From Deltaproteobacteria bacterium (GTDB lineage: Bacteria; Myxococcota_C; UBA6777), in contig SBHC01000071.1 in NCBI GenBank assembly GCA_006226375.1, positions 35,919 through 99,918 of the forward strand: a stretch of DNA of 64,000 bases. The letters are read 5' to 3'. Positions 1-7,964 of this stretch are shown here, one piece after another; position 1 is the stretch's first letter; each line of letters opens with the position of its first letter. The notes beneath the pieces are model-generated. The model ran no database searches, was not told the origin of the DNA, and saw only the letters and a program-made list of their open reading frames with translations. The position numbers and the translations under genes are program-made.

Positions 1-465
1 CAGCTTGAGGTGCGTGTGCTCATGTTCAAGCTGCTCCTCCAACAGACGTTGCTCGGTGATGTCTCGCTTGGTTCCCCACATCTGATCAGGCTTGCCATTG
101 TCATCAAGTGACACTTCGCCGATGCTATGAACCCATCGCTCCTGACCGTCGTTGTACCGGAAAAAACGGTAGGTGATCTCGTAGGAGTCGCCTTCAAAAG
201 AGTTCTTGACGATGGCTTCCACGCGTTCCCGATCGAGTGGATGCACACGCTCCATGTACTGTTCGGGGGTGGGTGTTCCTTGGCTGGGATCTCGTCCCAA
301 CACCCGGAAGAGACCATCGGACCACTTGACAACCTCAGTGCCCACTTCCCAGCTCCAACAACCCACTTGGCTTGCTTGCTCGGAAAGTGTCAGGAGGTCT
401 TGGACATTGTCCAAGACCCACTCGGCTTGGTCAGAAGCTTGTTGTTTGGTCCACTTGGTGTTCAT
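1..465 (-). CDS. PAS-domain sensor protein, partial (3' end beyond left edge)
   Basis: The open frame starts at ATG 465 and runs off the left edge without a stop, giving 155 visible codons. About residues 28-140 form a PAS_3-type fold: a GCWSWEV start, then VLGRDP, HPLDRERV and a typical PAC ending WGTKRDITEQRLLEEQL. The ending passes into a helix that usually leads to a histidine kinase, a GGDEF domain or another PAS, but the output domain lies outside the window. No strong Shine-Dalgarno is seen before the ATG. It is divergent from the histidine kinase gene on the other side of a 0.76-kb gap. It most likely senses a cytoplasmic or ligand signal; the family is sure, the output is unknown. 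Confidence 0.8.
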   Translation of the reverse strand, partial: MNTKWTKQQASDQAEWVLDNVQDLLTLSEQASQVGCWSWEVGTEVVKWSDGLFRVLGRDPSQGTPTPEQYMERVHPLDRERVEAIVKNSFEGDSYEITYRFFRYNDGQERWVHSIGEVSLDDNGKPDQMWGTKRDITEQRLLEEQLEHEHTHLKL

Positions 466-1227
466 AGTCGATGGGCCTTGGGGCCGTCTCGGAGTGAGCA
501 ACTCTTCTCATAGGAACACAAGATGTTTCCGAGTGTTGCTCACTCTTTGGTTTGGGCTCGTACTGTACGAAGGCTTCATGCCTCCGCAAGATGGACGCCT
601 TGCCCGAATGAACCGATAAACCACCAAACGTTGAGCGACCCGATTCTTCGCGCAAGGTGCGAGATTTCGGGGCAAGGAGAAGCATCACAAAGCCAACCTT
701 GGCTCAATCCACTGCTGGCAGAGTTGGAAGGAGGAGGTGGTCTTGCTGTTTTGTAACAGCGAGGTTTCACCTGAACCAAGTTGGAATGTTTCGCGGACCC
801 CTATTCGTCCCCTTATCATTCTCTTCATCGTAGGGACTTTCCCTGTTGACGTCTAGGGACAAATGTACTGATTCTCTAGTATTTATCAGGAGATTTCCTA
901 GTGTTGTGCTGGGTTTTTTAAGGGCTTGGGTTGCAAATTATGGGGTTGCATTCTTTGTCTACAAGCTATAGCTTGGTCCTCAATGTGTCGAATTGCAAGA
1001 CATCGAAAGAGAGTATGAAATTGTATTTTGTGTTGGGCGGGTGGAGATAGGTGTTGATGTGGGGGATCTCCCTACGTTTCATTGGGGGAAAGTCCTCGGG
1101 GGAAAAGCCAACATGTCCCGATTGTTTCAACGCGTCGGATCTAACATAACGAAAAGAATAGTCCTTCTCCTTTTACAATCGGGTCGACAGAACAATGGTT
1201 GCAATACTCTCGGCGGTGGAATCCATC
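466..1227. other. Intergenic gap between divergent sensor genes
   Basis: Apart from the inverted repeat at 492-545, I see no supported gene here. Short open frames on both strands lack family similarity and ribosome binding sites. The part from about 840 to 1010 is clearly AT-richer than its surroundings and contains a TTGACG at 846-851, so it is the likely promoter region for the rightward signalling operon; I cannot fix a -10 box. Confidence 0.5.
492..545. repeat. Inverted repeat upstream of the PAS sensor gene
   Basis: GAGTGAGCAAC at 492-502 is matched by its exact reverse complement GTTGCTCACTC at 535-545, with 32 bases between. It lies 27 bases upstream of the PAS gene start, so it could be a split operator or a 5'-leader hairpin. 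No regulator can be assigned. Confidence 0.4.
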
Positions 1228-2025
1228 ATGCATAATCGAGACGCCAGCAGTTCTTCTCTAGAGTCTCACGAACAGACGAGCGAAAAGCAGGCTACACGGC
1301 GAGAGCGTGATCGCTCCTGGCACATGGCTTACATGTCCCACTTCTTACCGTCACTTGCGCATGAAATTAAGAACCCTCTCGCTGGAATGCAGAGCATCGT
1401 TGAGGTGCTCTTGGAGGAGATCCAAGGGGTACAACATCGAGAAGATCTAGAGCTCTTGTTGTACGAACTTTCACGCCTTCGTTTCTTGATCGATCGCATG
1501 ACGTTGGTCGAAATGAGCGTTCTGAACTCCGCCAACATCGTGGATCTGGTTCAAGTGGCGCAGCGTTCGATCAAGTTGGCTTCCAAGAGAGCGTACCAGC
1601 TCGGCATCAACATGGAGAGTAGCGCAAGCATGGAGCCGATGTGGGCTCACATCAATCCTGAAGGGTTCCATATCATCCTGCTTAACCTGCTGAACAATGC
1701 GATAGAAGCGTGTTCCAAAGGGGATGAGATCTCGATACGCTTGAGCCGAAAAGATGACATGGTGTATCTTTGTGTGAAGGACACTGGAAAAGGGATGTCC
1801 GAAGAGGTTCAGAAACAAGCAACGGAGCCGTTCTTTACAACCAAGCCGAGCGGATCAGGGATCGGACTCGCGTTGATCGCTAGCTTTGTGGAGAGGGGGG
1901 GAGGTAGCCTGTCCATCCAATCCCAAGAAGGCGTGGGTACTGCCATCTCCGTCTCGATTAAAGATGTCGCATTTCGAGCTTCCTCTGATGGTGCATCAAG
2001 CAATCCCTGGAACACCCAAAGGTAA
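1228..2025 (+). CDS. Soluble sensor histidine kinase
   Basis: A cytoplasmic histidine kinase with no membrane segment. The H-box LAHEIKNPLAGM (phospho-accepting His about residue 45) is followed by the ATPase core: N-box NLLNNAIEAC, G1 box DTGKGM, and G2 box TTKPSGSGIGLALI. The N-terminus is only a short polar stretch without a recognisable sensor domain, so input probably comes from a partner protein. I prefer ATG 1228 because GGTGGA lies seven bases before it; ATG 1195 in the same frame is the alternative. It is the first gene of a tight run with the Roadblock-like and coiled-coil genes, and the response regulator at 3881 is the obvious partner (inference). Confidence 0.9.
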   Translation: MHNRDASSSSLESHEQTSEKQATRRERDRSWHMAYMSHFLPSLAHEIKNPLAGMQSIVEVLLEEIQGVQHREDLELLLYELSRLRFLIDRMTLVEMSVLNSANIVDLVQVAQRSIKLASKRAYQLGINMESSASMEPMWAHINPEGFHIILLNLLNNAIEACSKGDEISIRLSRKDDMVYLCVKDTGKGMSEEVQKQATEPFFTTKPSGSGIGLALIASFVERGGGSLSIQSQEGVGTAISVSIKDVAFRASSDGASSNPWNTQR

Positions 2026-2033
2026 CGAACTGA

Positions 2034-2402
2034 ATGAGCGCACCCAAAGACTCTCCGTGGCGTATTCCAGACAATCTCCGAGAAGCTGAATTCATCGAAC
2101 GTTCATGGCTGCTGGGCCAAGAAGCTGATGTCTTGGATGCCCATCCAGGAGAGTCTCACCTTGTTCCCCATGAGCTTGCGGTCTCTTTCCAAGTGGGACT
2201 TCAAACTCTCACTCGAATCGGTCGAACCCTGGAGCTTGGCGAGACAGGTACGGTGTGGCTGGAATGTTCGCAAGGACTGTTGTTGTTGGTCACTCTTCCC
2301 TTCAACCATGTGCTGGCTGTTCAGACGGGAGCTGACACCAATTTGGGGCTGCTTCGCTCCCTCGTAACTCAAACCTTACAAGAGTGGGAGGTTACGGAAT
2401 GA
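2034..2402 (+). CDS. Roadblock/LC7-like small protein
   Basis: A 122-residue cytoplasmic protein. The C-terminal half (about 45-120) has the strand pattern of a Roadblock/LC7 domain: a GTVWLECSQGLLLLVTL strand pair, a central AVQTGADTNLGLLRSLV segment like the end of MglB/Roadblock domains, then a closing helix. The N-terminal part of the domain is degenerate. Proteins of this type bind small Ras-like GTPases or form dimeric scaffolds in motility and polarity systems. The gene starts 9 bases after the histidine kinase stop and its TGA overlaps the ATG of the next gene, so it is translationally coupled. No GTPase gene is in the cluster, so the partner is unknown. Confidence 0.55.
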   Translation: MSAPKDSPWRIPDNLREAEFIERSWLLGQEADVLDAHPGESHLVPHELAVSFQVGLQTLTRIGRTLELGETGTVWLECSQGLLLLVTLPFNHVLAVQTGADTNLGLLRSLVTQTLQEWEVTE

Positions 2403-3562
2403 GCGTGGACAAACCCAAAGGGTCATGGTGGACTCGTGTGTTTACAGGCAAGAACCCTGAACTTCACGACGACGACATCGGCTACGAAGTTCTTGAAGAG
2501 GTGGAAGAGATCTCTCTGGAAGCGAAGCTACAAGAGACCATGTTAGCCTTGGAGCAGATGCAACAGGTTCAATCCCGTCTGCAAGACCAGAACACCAAGC
2601 TCAACCAGGATCTTGCGAACACACGAAGAGAGCGAGACACCTGGCGCAAACAGGTGGCGAATCTGGAGAGGACGGAACGAAGTTCGACCGATGTTCCAGC
2701 CCAACTCAAAAGCACCCAAGATAGTCTTCACGAGCTCCAAGAGTACACACGCAAGCTGCAACACCAGCTAGAGTCTGAACAACAATCCAACCAAGACATG
2801 CTGCAAGAGTTTCAAGAGCACGAGAAGTCCAACCTCACTCTTGAACGCAAACTCTCTTCCGCTATCCGCAAGCTGGAGAAGATGGAGGAGCAGTACAAAC
2901 AAGCTCGCCAACAACTGATGGAGCACGACAAAAGTTCGGTGGATGCAAAAGCACAAATCCGTCAGTTGGAGCATTTGCTGAACGAAATGACAGAGAACAT
3001 GCGGGAGGAGTATTCCAAGCGAAAGCAAATGGAAGACGAGCGTATGGTCTTGTTTCGTCAGAAAGAGGCTGTGGCTGCTGAAAAACAGGCCTTGGAAGAA
3101 CAATTGGAGGAGCTACAAGGTGCTGCAGGGGGGGGCGACCTCCTTCGGCTGTTTTGGGACGTCTGTGCCTCGTCTTTGGTGCAGATCTGTGATTGGAGCG
3201 CTCGCCTGGCTGTCCAAGGACACTTAACGTCGTTGTTGACGGAAACTCCCGAACGGTTTGCTGCTGTGAACGCCGGCTCCGTCGAAGAACTGGAGTTGTC
3301 CCTCTCCAAAGTGGGTCAATCGGCGGGGTGGTGTCAGTCTCTTTCCCTCGCCGTCTCCGATGAAAAGGTGATCGTTATCTTGGAAGGTGTCGCTGAGTCC
3401 ACACACCTCTTCTCTGCATCTCCTGAAGGTCTGGCTGTGTTGCAGTCGCCTCTTCCCCTTTTGGCGGTCGCAATGTTGCAGCGTAGTCTGCAAAAAACGT
3501 TGGTTTTCCAATCGGTCGAATCTTCTCCCTCCCAACAAATTGCGACGTTTCAGATCGTTTAG
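2399..3562 (+). CDS. Coiled-coil protein of the signalling operon
   Basis: A 387-residue cytoplasmic protein. About residues 45-240 are an almost unbroken coiled coil rich in Q, E, K and L. It follows a short N-terminal stretch with WWTRVFTGKNPE and an acidic part. After a glycine hinge (GAAGGGD) comes a globular domain of about 140 residues that I do not recognise; its beta-rich VSDEKVIVILEGV core recalls Roadblock or heme-NO-like sensor folds, but this is weak. I chose ATG 2399, which overlaps the stop of the previous gene (ATGA), over an in-frame start 15 bases upstream. It is likely a structural or scaffold partner of the kinase and Roadblock-like proteins. Confidence 0.75.
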   Translation: MSVDKPKGSWWTRVFTGKNPELHDDDIGYEVLEEVEEISLEAKLQETMLALEQMQQVQSRLQDQNTKLNQDLANTRRERDTWRKQVANLERTERSSTDVPAQLKSTQDSLHELQEYTRKLQHQLESEQQSNQDMLQEFQEHEKSNLTLERKLSSAIRKLEKMEEQYKQARQQLMEHDKSSVDAKAQIRQLEHLLNEMTENMREEYSKRKQMEDERMVLFRQKEAVAAEKQALEEQLEELQGAAGGGDLLRLFWDVCASSLVQICDWSARLAVQGHLTSLLTETPERFAAVNAGSVEELELSLSKVGQSAGWCQSLSLAVSDEKVIVILEGVAESTHLFSASPEGLAVLQSPLPLLAVAMLQRSLQKTLVFQSVESSPSQQIATFQIV

Positions 3563-3880
3563 ATTTCTTGGTCAGTGTTGTCTTTTGCCGTCTTTGTTCT
3601 CGGCGAGTTTGTGTTGTCTTCTTCTTTCAAATTGTGCAGATTGAGGGAGTTTGCTTGTTGTTCTCGGGGCTTTGTTTGTGGTGGAATCCCTTAAGCTTCT
3701 TTGAGGGAATGTCGGGTGGCGCATCGGGGGTTGTTGATGTACTCTTTCCTTGGGGGAATCCCTTAGTGTGATTTCAGGGGAACCTTTGAGTGAAAGCATA
3801 GTTTACCCGATAGAGTGGTCGTTTCAATGAGGTATACTTTCGATGATGCAACGCTATTACTTTGATGTGAGCCGGAGCCT
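3563..3880. other. Intergenic gap upstream of the response regulator
   Basis: No gene seen. It holds the hairpin and direct repeat described at 3687-3708. TATACT at 3833-3838 is a possible -10 box 42 bases before the response regulator start, but no good -35 box is spaced from it, so the regulator may have its own promoter. Confidence 0.4.
3687..3708. terminator. Hairpin with flanking direct repeat
   Basis: TCCCTTAA (3687-3694) pairs with TTGAGGGA (3701-3708) with one G-T pair and a 6-base loop. The segment GGAATCCCTTA at 3682-3692 recurs at 3755-3765. It lies 125 bases after the coiled-coil gene and has no clear T-run directly behind it, so it may be an operator rather than a terminator. 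Confidence 0.3.
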
Positions 3881-5137
3881 ATGAAGTATCACATACTCAT
3901 CGTAGAAGATGAATCGACGCTGCTTCGTGGGCTTGTTCGAGGGTTGGGGCAGGCTCCCAATCTTCACATAACGGGGTGCGCCACGTACCAAGAGGGGCTT
4001 AACGTTCTGCTGCATGACACGCCGGATTTGCTGCTGACGGATCTGAACCTTCCCGATCGCAGCGGGTTTGACTTCTTGAATGAGATGAACGCACACAACA
4101 TCCGCATCCCTGTGCTTGTGATGACGGCGTATCGTGCGGTGTTTGCTCCACAGTTGTCACAGAATCCTGGCTTAACCGTTCTGGAAAAGCCGATTGGCTT
4201 GAAGGAACTGCGACAGGCGATCGATGAAAAACTCTCCTTTTACGAGACAGCCAAGCCGATCGGTCCGTTTCAACTGGCGGACTATCTTCAAATTTCGGGC
4301 ATGGGACGACACACGTTGTCATTCTTGCTTGAGTTGGAAGAGTACGGCCAGGCGGAGATCGACATCGTAGAAGGCGATATCTGGAATGTTCGCTTGGGGA
4401 CCAAAACTGGTAAAGAAGCGTTGCAGCTTTGTTTGTCGGGCACCATTCGTAACATCGGTTACCGGCAACGAGAATCTGAACTTCAAGAACGTCAAATCTA
4501 TGATCGTTGGGAAGAACTTCTTCTCGACATGCTTCGTCAAGAGGACGAGGCCAATCGGGTTGAGCTTGAGTGGCAGAGTCAAGATGAATTGTTTGGTATC
4601 ATCGCGGAGTCTATGACTGAGCTTCCTGCTGCAGGGGAACCTCCAAAGACTTCGGATGATGCTCACATTCAACTGGTGAACGAACTCAAGCCACAAAGTA
4701 ACGTGCTAACCGTTGAACCAGAGGAGTATACGGATATGGCGAATGTGAATGCAGTGTGTCAAGAAGTAGTTGGCGACGTCACTGATGCACTGGCGTGTGG
4801 GGTGGTGGATCTGAGCAGCGGTATGTTGATGGGTGTTCACCACACGGTGCCTTACTTCACACAAAGTTACTTGGACGCTGTGGCGGCTGCGGCTGTCGAC
4901 TTGTTCCGCGGAAAAAACGTACGACGTGTGGAGCAGCTTCTTGGCAAACACAGGGGCGCCACCGTTCAAGATAGCTTCCAAGAGATCTTTGTTTCTTCCG
5001 ACAACGTGTACCACTTCATGAAGATTATCCCCGCCAAAGGTGCTGTCGTTGTGTTGGTCACCCGTAAGACCACCAACCAAGGTATGGGATGGGCTTCTTT
5101 GCGTTCTGCTGTGACCGATATCGCGAGCGCGCTGTAA
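3881..5137 (+). CDS. Response regulator: REC - PATAN (DUF4388) - Roadblock-like
   Basis: A 418-residue regulator. The REC domain (1-120) has the acidic pair E9/D10, the phospho-acceptor D54 in LLLTDLNLP, T82 and K103 in LEKP. Residues about 128-230 match the PATAN/DUF4388 domain (FQLADYLQISGMGRHTLSFLLE, then a GDIWNVRLGTKTGKEAL stretch). After an acidic linker the last 130 residues look like a Roadblock domain (CGVVDLSSGMLMGVHH, then VYHFMKIIPAKGAVVVLVT). There is no DNA-binding domain, so output should be through protein contacts. PATAN-Roadblock combinations are known from deltaproteobacterial signalling. It is probably phosphorylated by the kinase at 1228 and coupled to the fusion protein 6 bases downstream. 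Confidence 0.88.
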   Translation: MKYHILIVEDESTLLRGLVRGLGQAPNLHITGCATYQEGLNVLLHDTPDLLLTDLNLPDRSGFDFLNEMNAHNIRIPVLVMTAYRAVFAPQLSQNPGLTVLEKPIGLKELRQAIDEKLSFYETAKPIGPFQLADYLQISGMGRHTLSFLLELEEYGQAEIDIVEGDIWNVRLGTKTGKEALQLCLSGTIRNIGYRQRESELQERQIYDRWEELLLDMLRQEDEANRVELEWQSQDELFGIIAESMTELPAAGEPPKTSDDAHIQLVNELKPQSNVLTVEPEEYTDMANVNAVCQEVVGDVTDALACGVVDLSSGMLMGVHHTVPYFTQSYLDAVAAAAVDLFRGKNVRRVEQLLGKHRGATVQDSFQEIFVSSDNVYHFMKIIPAKGAVVVLVTRKTTNQGMGWASLRSAVTDIASAL

Positions 5138-5143
5138 TCCAAG

Positions 5144-6721
5144 ATGTGGTTCCCCCTACCTGCTAGTCCTACCCATATTTTCTCTCTCTCTCCTTCTGGT
5201 CACGGTCTTCCCGTTGAACATGTGTACCAACTTCTCCATGATACAACAGCGCACGAGTGGCGTGAACGTGTTGGGGTTCTCAACCCTCGCGATGGTTCAG
5301 GAAAAAACTCCACGCGTCTTCTTCTCACCCGCAATTTTGTGTTCAAAACGGACAAGTATTTGTGCACTCCTTCGGAGAGGGGGGCGCGAAAGTTTGTGGC
5401 GGACCGGCTCGAAGCCATCGACAATTGGGGGATCTGGCACCCCCAGAAGCAATGGCTCCTGTTTCAAGTGGAGGACAAGTGGTGGCCCGTGAGCTTGTGC
5501 CCCAAGCTCACCACTCTTCGCCAAGTTGCTTCCTGGGAAGACAAGGTCAGCGGTTGGCTTTCCATGCTCAAAATGTGTTGGGAAGTCGCGCAACAACATC
5601 AGATTGGCCTTGATGTAAACCCTTCCAACTTTGGTTGGGACGACCAGGGGCAGCTGTATTACATCGATGATGAGGTCTATCCTTCCCAAGGGATCAAGGA
5701 TATGGCAGAGGCCATTGCCACGCGTATCCCTGAAGAATCGAGGTGGCCGGAAGAGTCATGGCGGTCCTTTGGGGAGCAACTGCAGACCACATTCTTTCCG
5801 CTTTGGAAGCACGCTCATCAGTGGCGTGAGGTGAAAGCTTGCATTGAAGATTATCCCATCACATCAATGCTCGCTCCACGGCGAAGTGCCCTCATCTTGG
5901 GACTTTCAAAAAACAACGAACACCTCGACCCATCCGTCCGACGCCGTCGCAGAAAAGAGCAGAAAGCGTTGCCCTGGAAGCGAACGTTGGTGTTCTCCGA
6001 TATTCACGGTAACTACCCGGCTTTGGAAGCGGTGCTTGGCAAAGCCAAGGACATGGAGGTGGATAGCTACTTGTTCTTGGGAGATGTTGTTGGGTACGGG
6101 CCTTTCCCCAAAGAATGTGTAGACCGCGTGGCTGCTTTGCCTTCGTGCATTTGCTTGAAGGGGAACCACGATGAAATTGCAAGCTCGGGGACCATCCCTG
6201 AAGGCACCAATCGTTTGGCCCGTGAGTCTCTTCGTTGGACCCAAGAGCAGCTTTCACAAGAGCAAATGGCTTGGTTGGGAGGACTCTCTCACGAACACAG
6301 CGAGCCTCCTTGGCTTGCCGTTCATGGAGCACCTCAAGACCCCGACCGAATCTACGCTTATGTATACGAAATGACCTACAGGAGCAACCTGGAACATCTT
6401 CACAAGCGAGGGTATTCGCTCTGCTTCTACGGACACACCCATGTTCCGTTTGTGTATTTGCTGAACGCGGAAGGGGGAACCGAAAAGTTGAGCCCTGAAA
6501 CGTTTTCGGTCTTTCAGACTGGGCAAGTCGCGTTGGTGAATCCTGGCTCCGTTGGGCAGCCTCGGGACCGTGACCCTATGAGCTCCTTTGCGATTTGGGA
6601 ACACAGCGTCAACCAGGTCTCGTTTCATCGTGTCGCGTACGATGTCGAGAGCACCATGAACGAAATTATTCGGTGTGGCCTTCCGGATGACCTTTGTTCT
6701 CGTTTGGAAATGGGCTGGTAG
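5144..6721 (+). CDS. Kinase-fold-like / metallophosphoesterase fusion
   Basis: A 525-residue cytoplasmic protein with two parts. Residues about 1-230 resemble the protein-kinase/aminoglycoside-phosphotransferase fold: VFKTDK early on, a GLDVNPSNFG segment like a catalytic loop (D157, N162), and YYIDDEVY about 172-179 like the metal-binding site. Residues 280-500 are a calcineurin-like phosphoesterase of the MJ0936/YfcE or ApaH-like type with all metal motifs: FSDIHGN (D286, H288), GDVVGYG (D314), GNHDE (341-344), GHTH (430-433) and a LVNPGSVGQPRD signature. The start follows the response regulator stop by 6 bases, so they are one operon. Substrates could be a phosphoprotein, a cyclic nucleotide or a dinucleotide; the sequence does not decide. 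Confidence 0.85.
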   Translation: MWFPLPASPTHIFSLSPSGHGLPVEHVYQLLHDTTAHEWRERVGVLNPRDGSGKNSTRLLLTRNFVFKTDKYLCTPSERGARKFVADRLEAIDNWGIWHPQKQWLLFQVEDKWWPVSLCPKLTTLRQVASWEDKVSGWLSMLKMCWEVAQQHQIGLDVNPSNFGWDDQGQLYYIDDEVYPSQGIKDMAEAIATRIPEESRWPEESWRSFGEQLQTTFFPLWKHAHQWREVKACIEDYPITSMLAPRRSALILGLSKNNEHLDPSVRRRRRKEQKALPWKRTLVFSDIHGNYPALEAVLGKAKDMEVDSYLFLGDVVGYGPFPKECVDRVAALPSCICLKGNHDEIASSGTIPEGTNRLARESLRWTQEQLSQEQMAWLGGLSHEHSEPPWLAVHGAPQDPDRIYAYVYEMTYRSNLEHLHKRGYSLCFYGHTHVPFVYLLNAEGGTEKLSPETFSVFQTGQVALVNPGSVGQPRDRDPMSSFAIWEHSVNQVSFHRVAYDVESTMNEIIRCGLPDDLCSRLEMGW

Positions 6722-6813
6722 ACGTGGTTGTTTCCTCGAGAAACGTTTGCTGCTGAGGGGTGGTGGGGGAGTTGAAGAGGTTCGCGGGTCACGAGGGACT
6801 TGTTGGTTTTGCC

Positions 6814-7161
6814 TCAATGTTGTACAGGACAACCACCTGCTGAATTGGATGATGTCTTTGCAACGGAGGGCTCTGCAGCTGCACCGTAGACTTCGTGCTT
6901 GGGTGCGCTGGCTAGAATGGTGCTCTCTCCCCACGATGTAACTTTGTTAAATGAGTCAGAGGCTACAAAGCTATCAAAGTGAGCCCTGGTTGCCCATTCT
7001 GACACAATCAGATAGGAGTTGGTCTCGTAGGCATCGCGGTATAGGTTGGTCTTGACGTGACCTTCTGTGTCCGAAAGCTTCTCTAAGACTAAGGAGAACA
7101 TACTTTCAAAAGCTGTCTCTTTGCCATCTTTGATATGGTAGTTCATTCCTACGGTTATCAT
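6814..7161 (-). CDS. ABM-family (antibiotic biosynthesis monooxygenase-like) protein
   Basis: A 115-residue ferredoxin-like alpha+beta protein: MITVGMNYHIKDGKE at the start, FESMFSLVLEKL, and a central TNLYRDAYETNSYLIVSEW typical of the ABM family, which includes heme-degrading and quinol monooxygenases. The GGAG five bases before ATG 7161 fixes that start; an upstream in-frame ATG at 7200 would put the ribosome site inside the gene. The tail ends SAGGCPVQH, similar to C-terminal tails with a free cysteine in other ABM proteins. It is divergent from the VOC/PCP_red gene, with three TAGCTA copies in between. The substrate is unknown. Confidence 0.8.
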   Translation of the reverse strand: MITVGMNYHIKDGKETAFESMFSLVLEKLSDTEGHVKTNLYRDAYETNSYLIVSEWATRAHFDSFVASDSFNKVTSWGESTILASAPKHEVYGAAAEPSVAKTSSNSAGGCPVQH

Positions 7162-7180
7162 CTTGACTCCTTCACGTGGA

Positions 7181-7221
7181 TAGCTATAGGTTTTGTACAT
7201 AGCTAAAGGAGAGTGTAGCTA
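7181..7221. promoter_or_regulatory. Three TAGCTA motifs between divergent genes
   Basis: The palindrome TAGCTA occurs at 7181-7186, 7200-7205 and 7216-7221, spaced 19 and 16 bases, between the ABM gene and the VOC gene. It may be a shared operator. Nothing else supports this. Confidence 0.3.
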
Positions 7222-7307
7222 AGGTGCTAGGGGTTTTCAAGTCCTTTTTTTATGGATCTTTCGAACGCTTGGTTCTTTGGCAAGTACACAAAACAATCGG
7301 GAAATCA

Positions 7308-7964
7308 ATGGACTTTGTTGTTTCTGCCATTCATTGCGTTCGCTCTGTAGAGGAAGCTTCCTCGTTCTTTCTTAAGCAGCTTGGGTTTGAGCAGGTTGTT
7401 TCTGATGAAGACAGTGTTACGGTCTCCAATGGATCCGTTCAGGTTCGTCTCGTCTCTTCGGAAACACCGGAGCATACGATGACACTGGAAGTTCGAACCA
7501 AGAGGTTGGAGAGAGCTCGTCAACGATGGCTCTCTGTTCCTGAGGTTCAGTCGGTCTCGGAGGTTCAGATCGTTCGGGAGAATCGGCACGAAGTACTTGT
7601 GCAAGCCCCTCACTCTGTGAACATTCTCTTGGTCCGGCATCTCACGGAAGACGACCTGGGAGTCTTGCCCCCTCTGCCAACACAGCTCGACTGGGAAGCC
7701 GAGGCGGACACCTACACCCGTCATATCCTTCGCTGCATCCCCATCTCTTTTCGGGAAGACGCTCGCGTCAAAATAACGGAGGCGGCGGAAGTTCGAGCTG
7801 CTGAAGAGGGCGAAATTACCGTTAATCTAGAGACAGCGTTGCGTGTGTTTGTGAAGGAGACGCCTTTTTTTCAACGGCGGGCGTTGTGGGAAGAGTATGA
7901 GCGGCTTGGCCTGGATGCACCCTTCTTCTTTGAAGAGGTTGGGGGTTATCCCGAGGAAGAATGA
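7308..7964 (+). CDS. VOC-like domain fused to PCP-reductase-like domain
   Basis: A 218-residue protein. Residues 1-115 look like one VOC (glyoxalase/dioxygenase) half: FVVSAIHCVRSVEEASSFFLKQLGF, then HEVLVQAP; the metal ligands are not evident. Residues about 125-200 match the small PCP_red domain of light-independent protochlorophyllide reductase subunits: WEAEADTYTRHILRCIP, FREDARVKITEAAE, EGEITVNLE. That domain also occurs alone in non-photosynthetic bacteria. ATG 7308 is preferred because GGAAATCA precedes it; an in-frame start lies at 7224. Its TGA overlaps the ATG of the ABC1-kinase gene, so the two are coupled. The function is not known. Confidence 0.65.
   Translation: MDFVVSAIHCVRSVEEASSFFLKQLGFEQVVSDEDSVTVSNGSVQVRLVSSETPEHTMTLEVRTKRLERARQRWLSVPEVQSVSEVQIVRENRHEVLVQAPHSVNILLVRHLTEDDLGVLPPLPTQLDWEAEADTYTRHILRCIPISFREDARVKITEAAEVRAAEEGEITVNLETALRVFVKETPFFQRRALWEEYERLGLDAPFFFEEVGGYPEEE

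Noticed and set aside
993..1235. 80-codon frame before the histidine kinase
   Set aside because: No ribosome site, no family-like content, and it overlaps the kinase start; likely chance.
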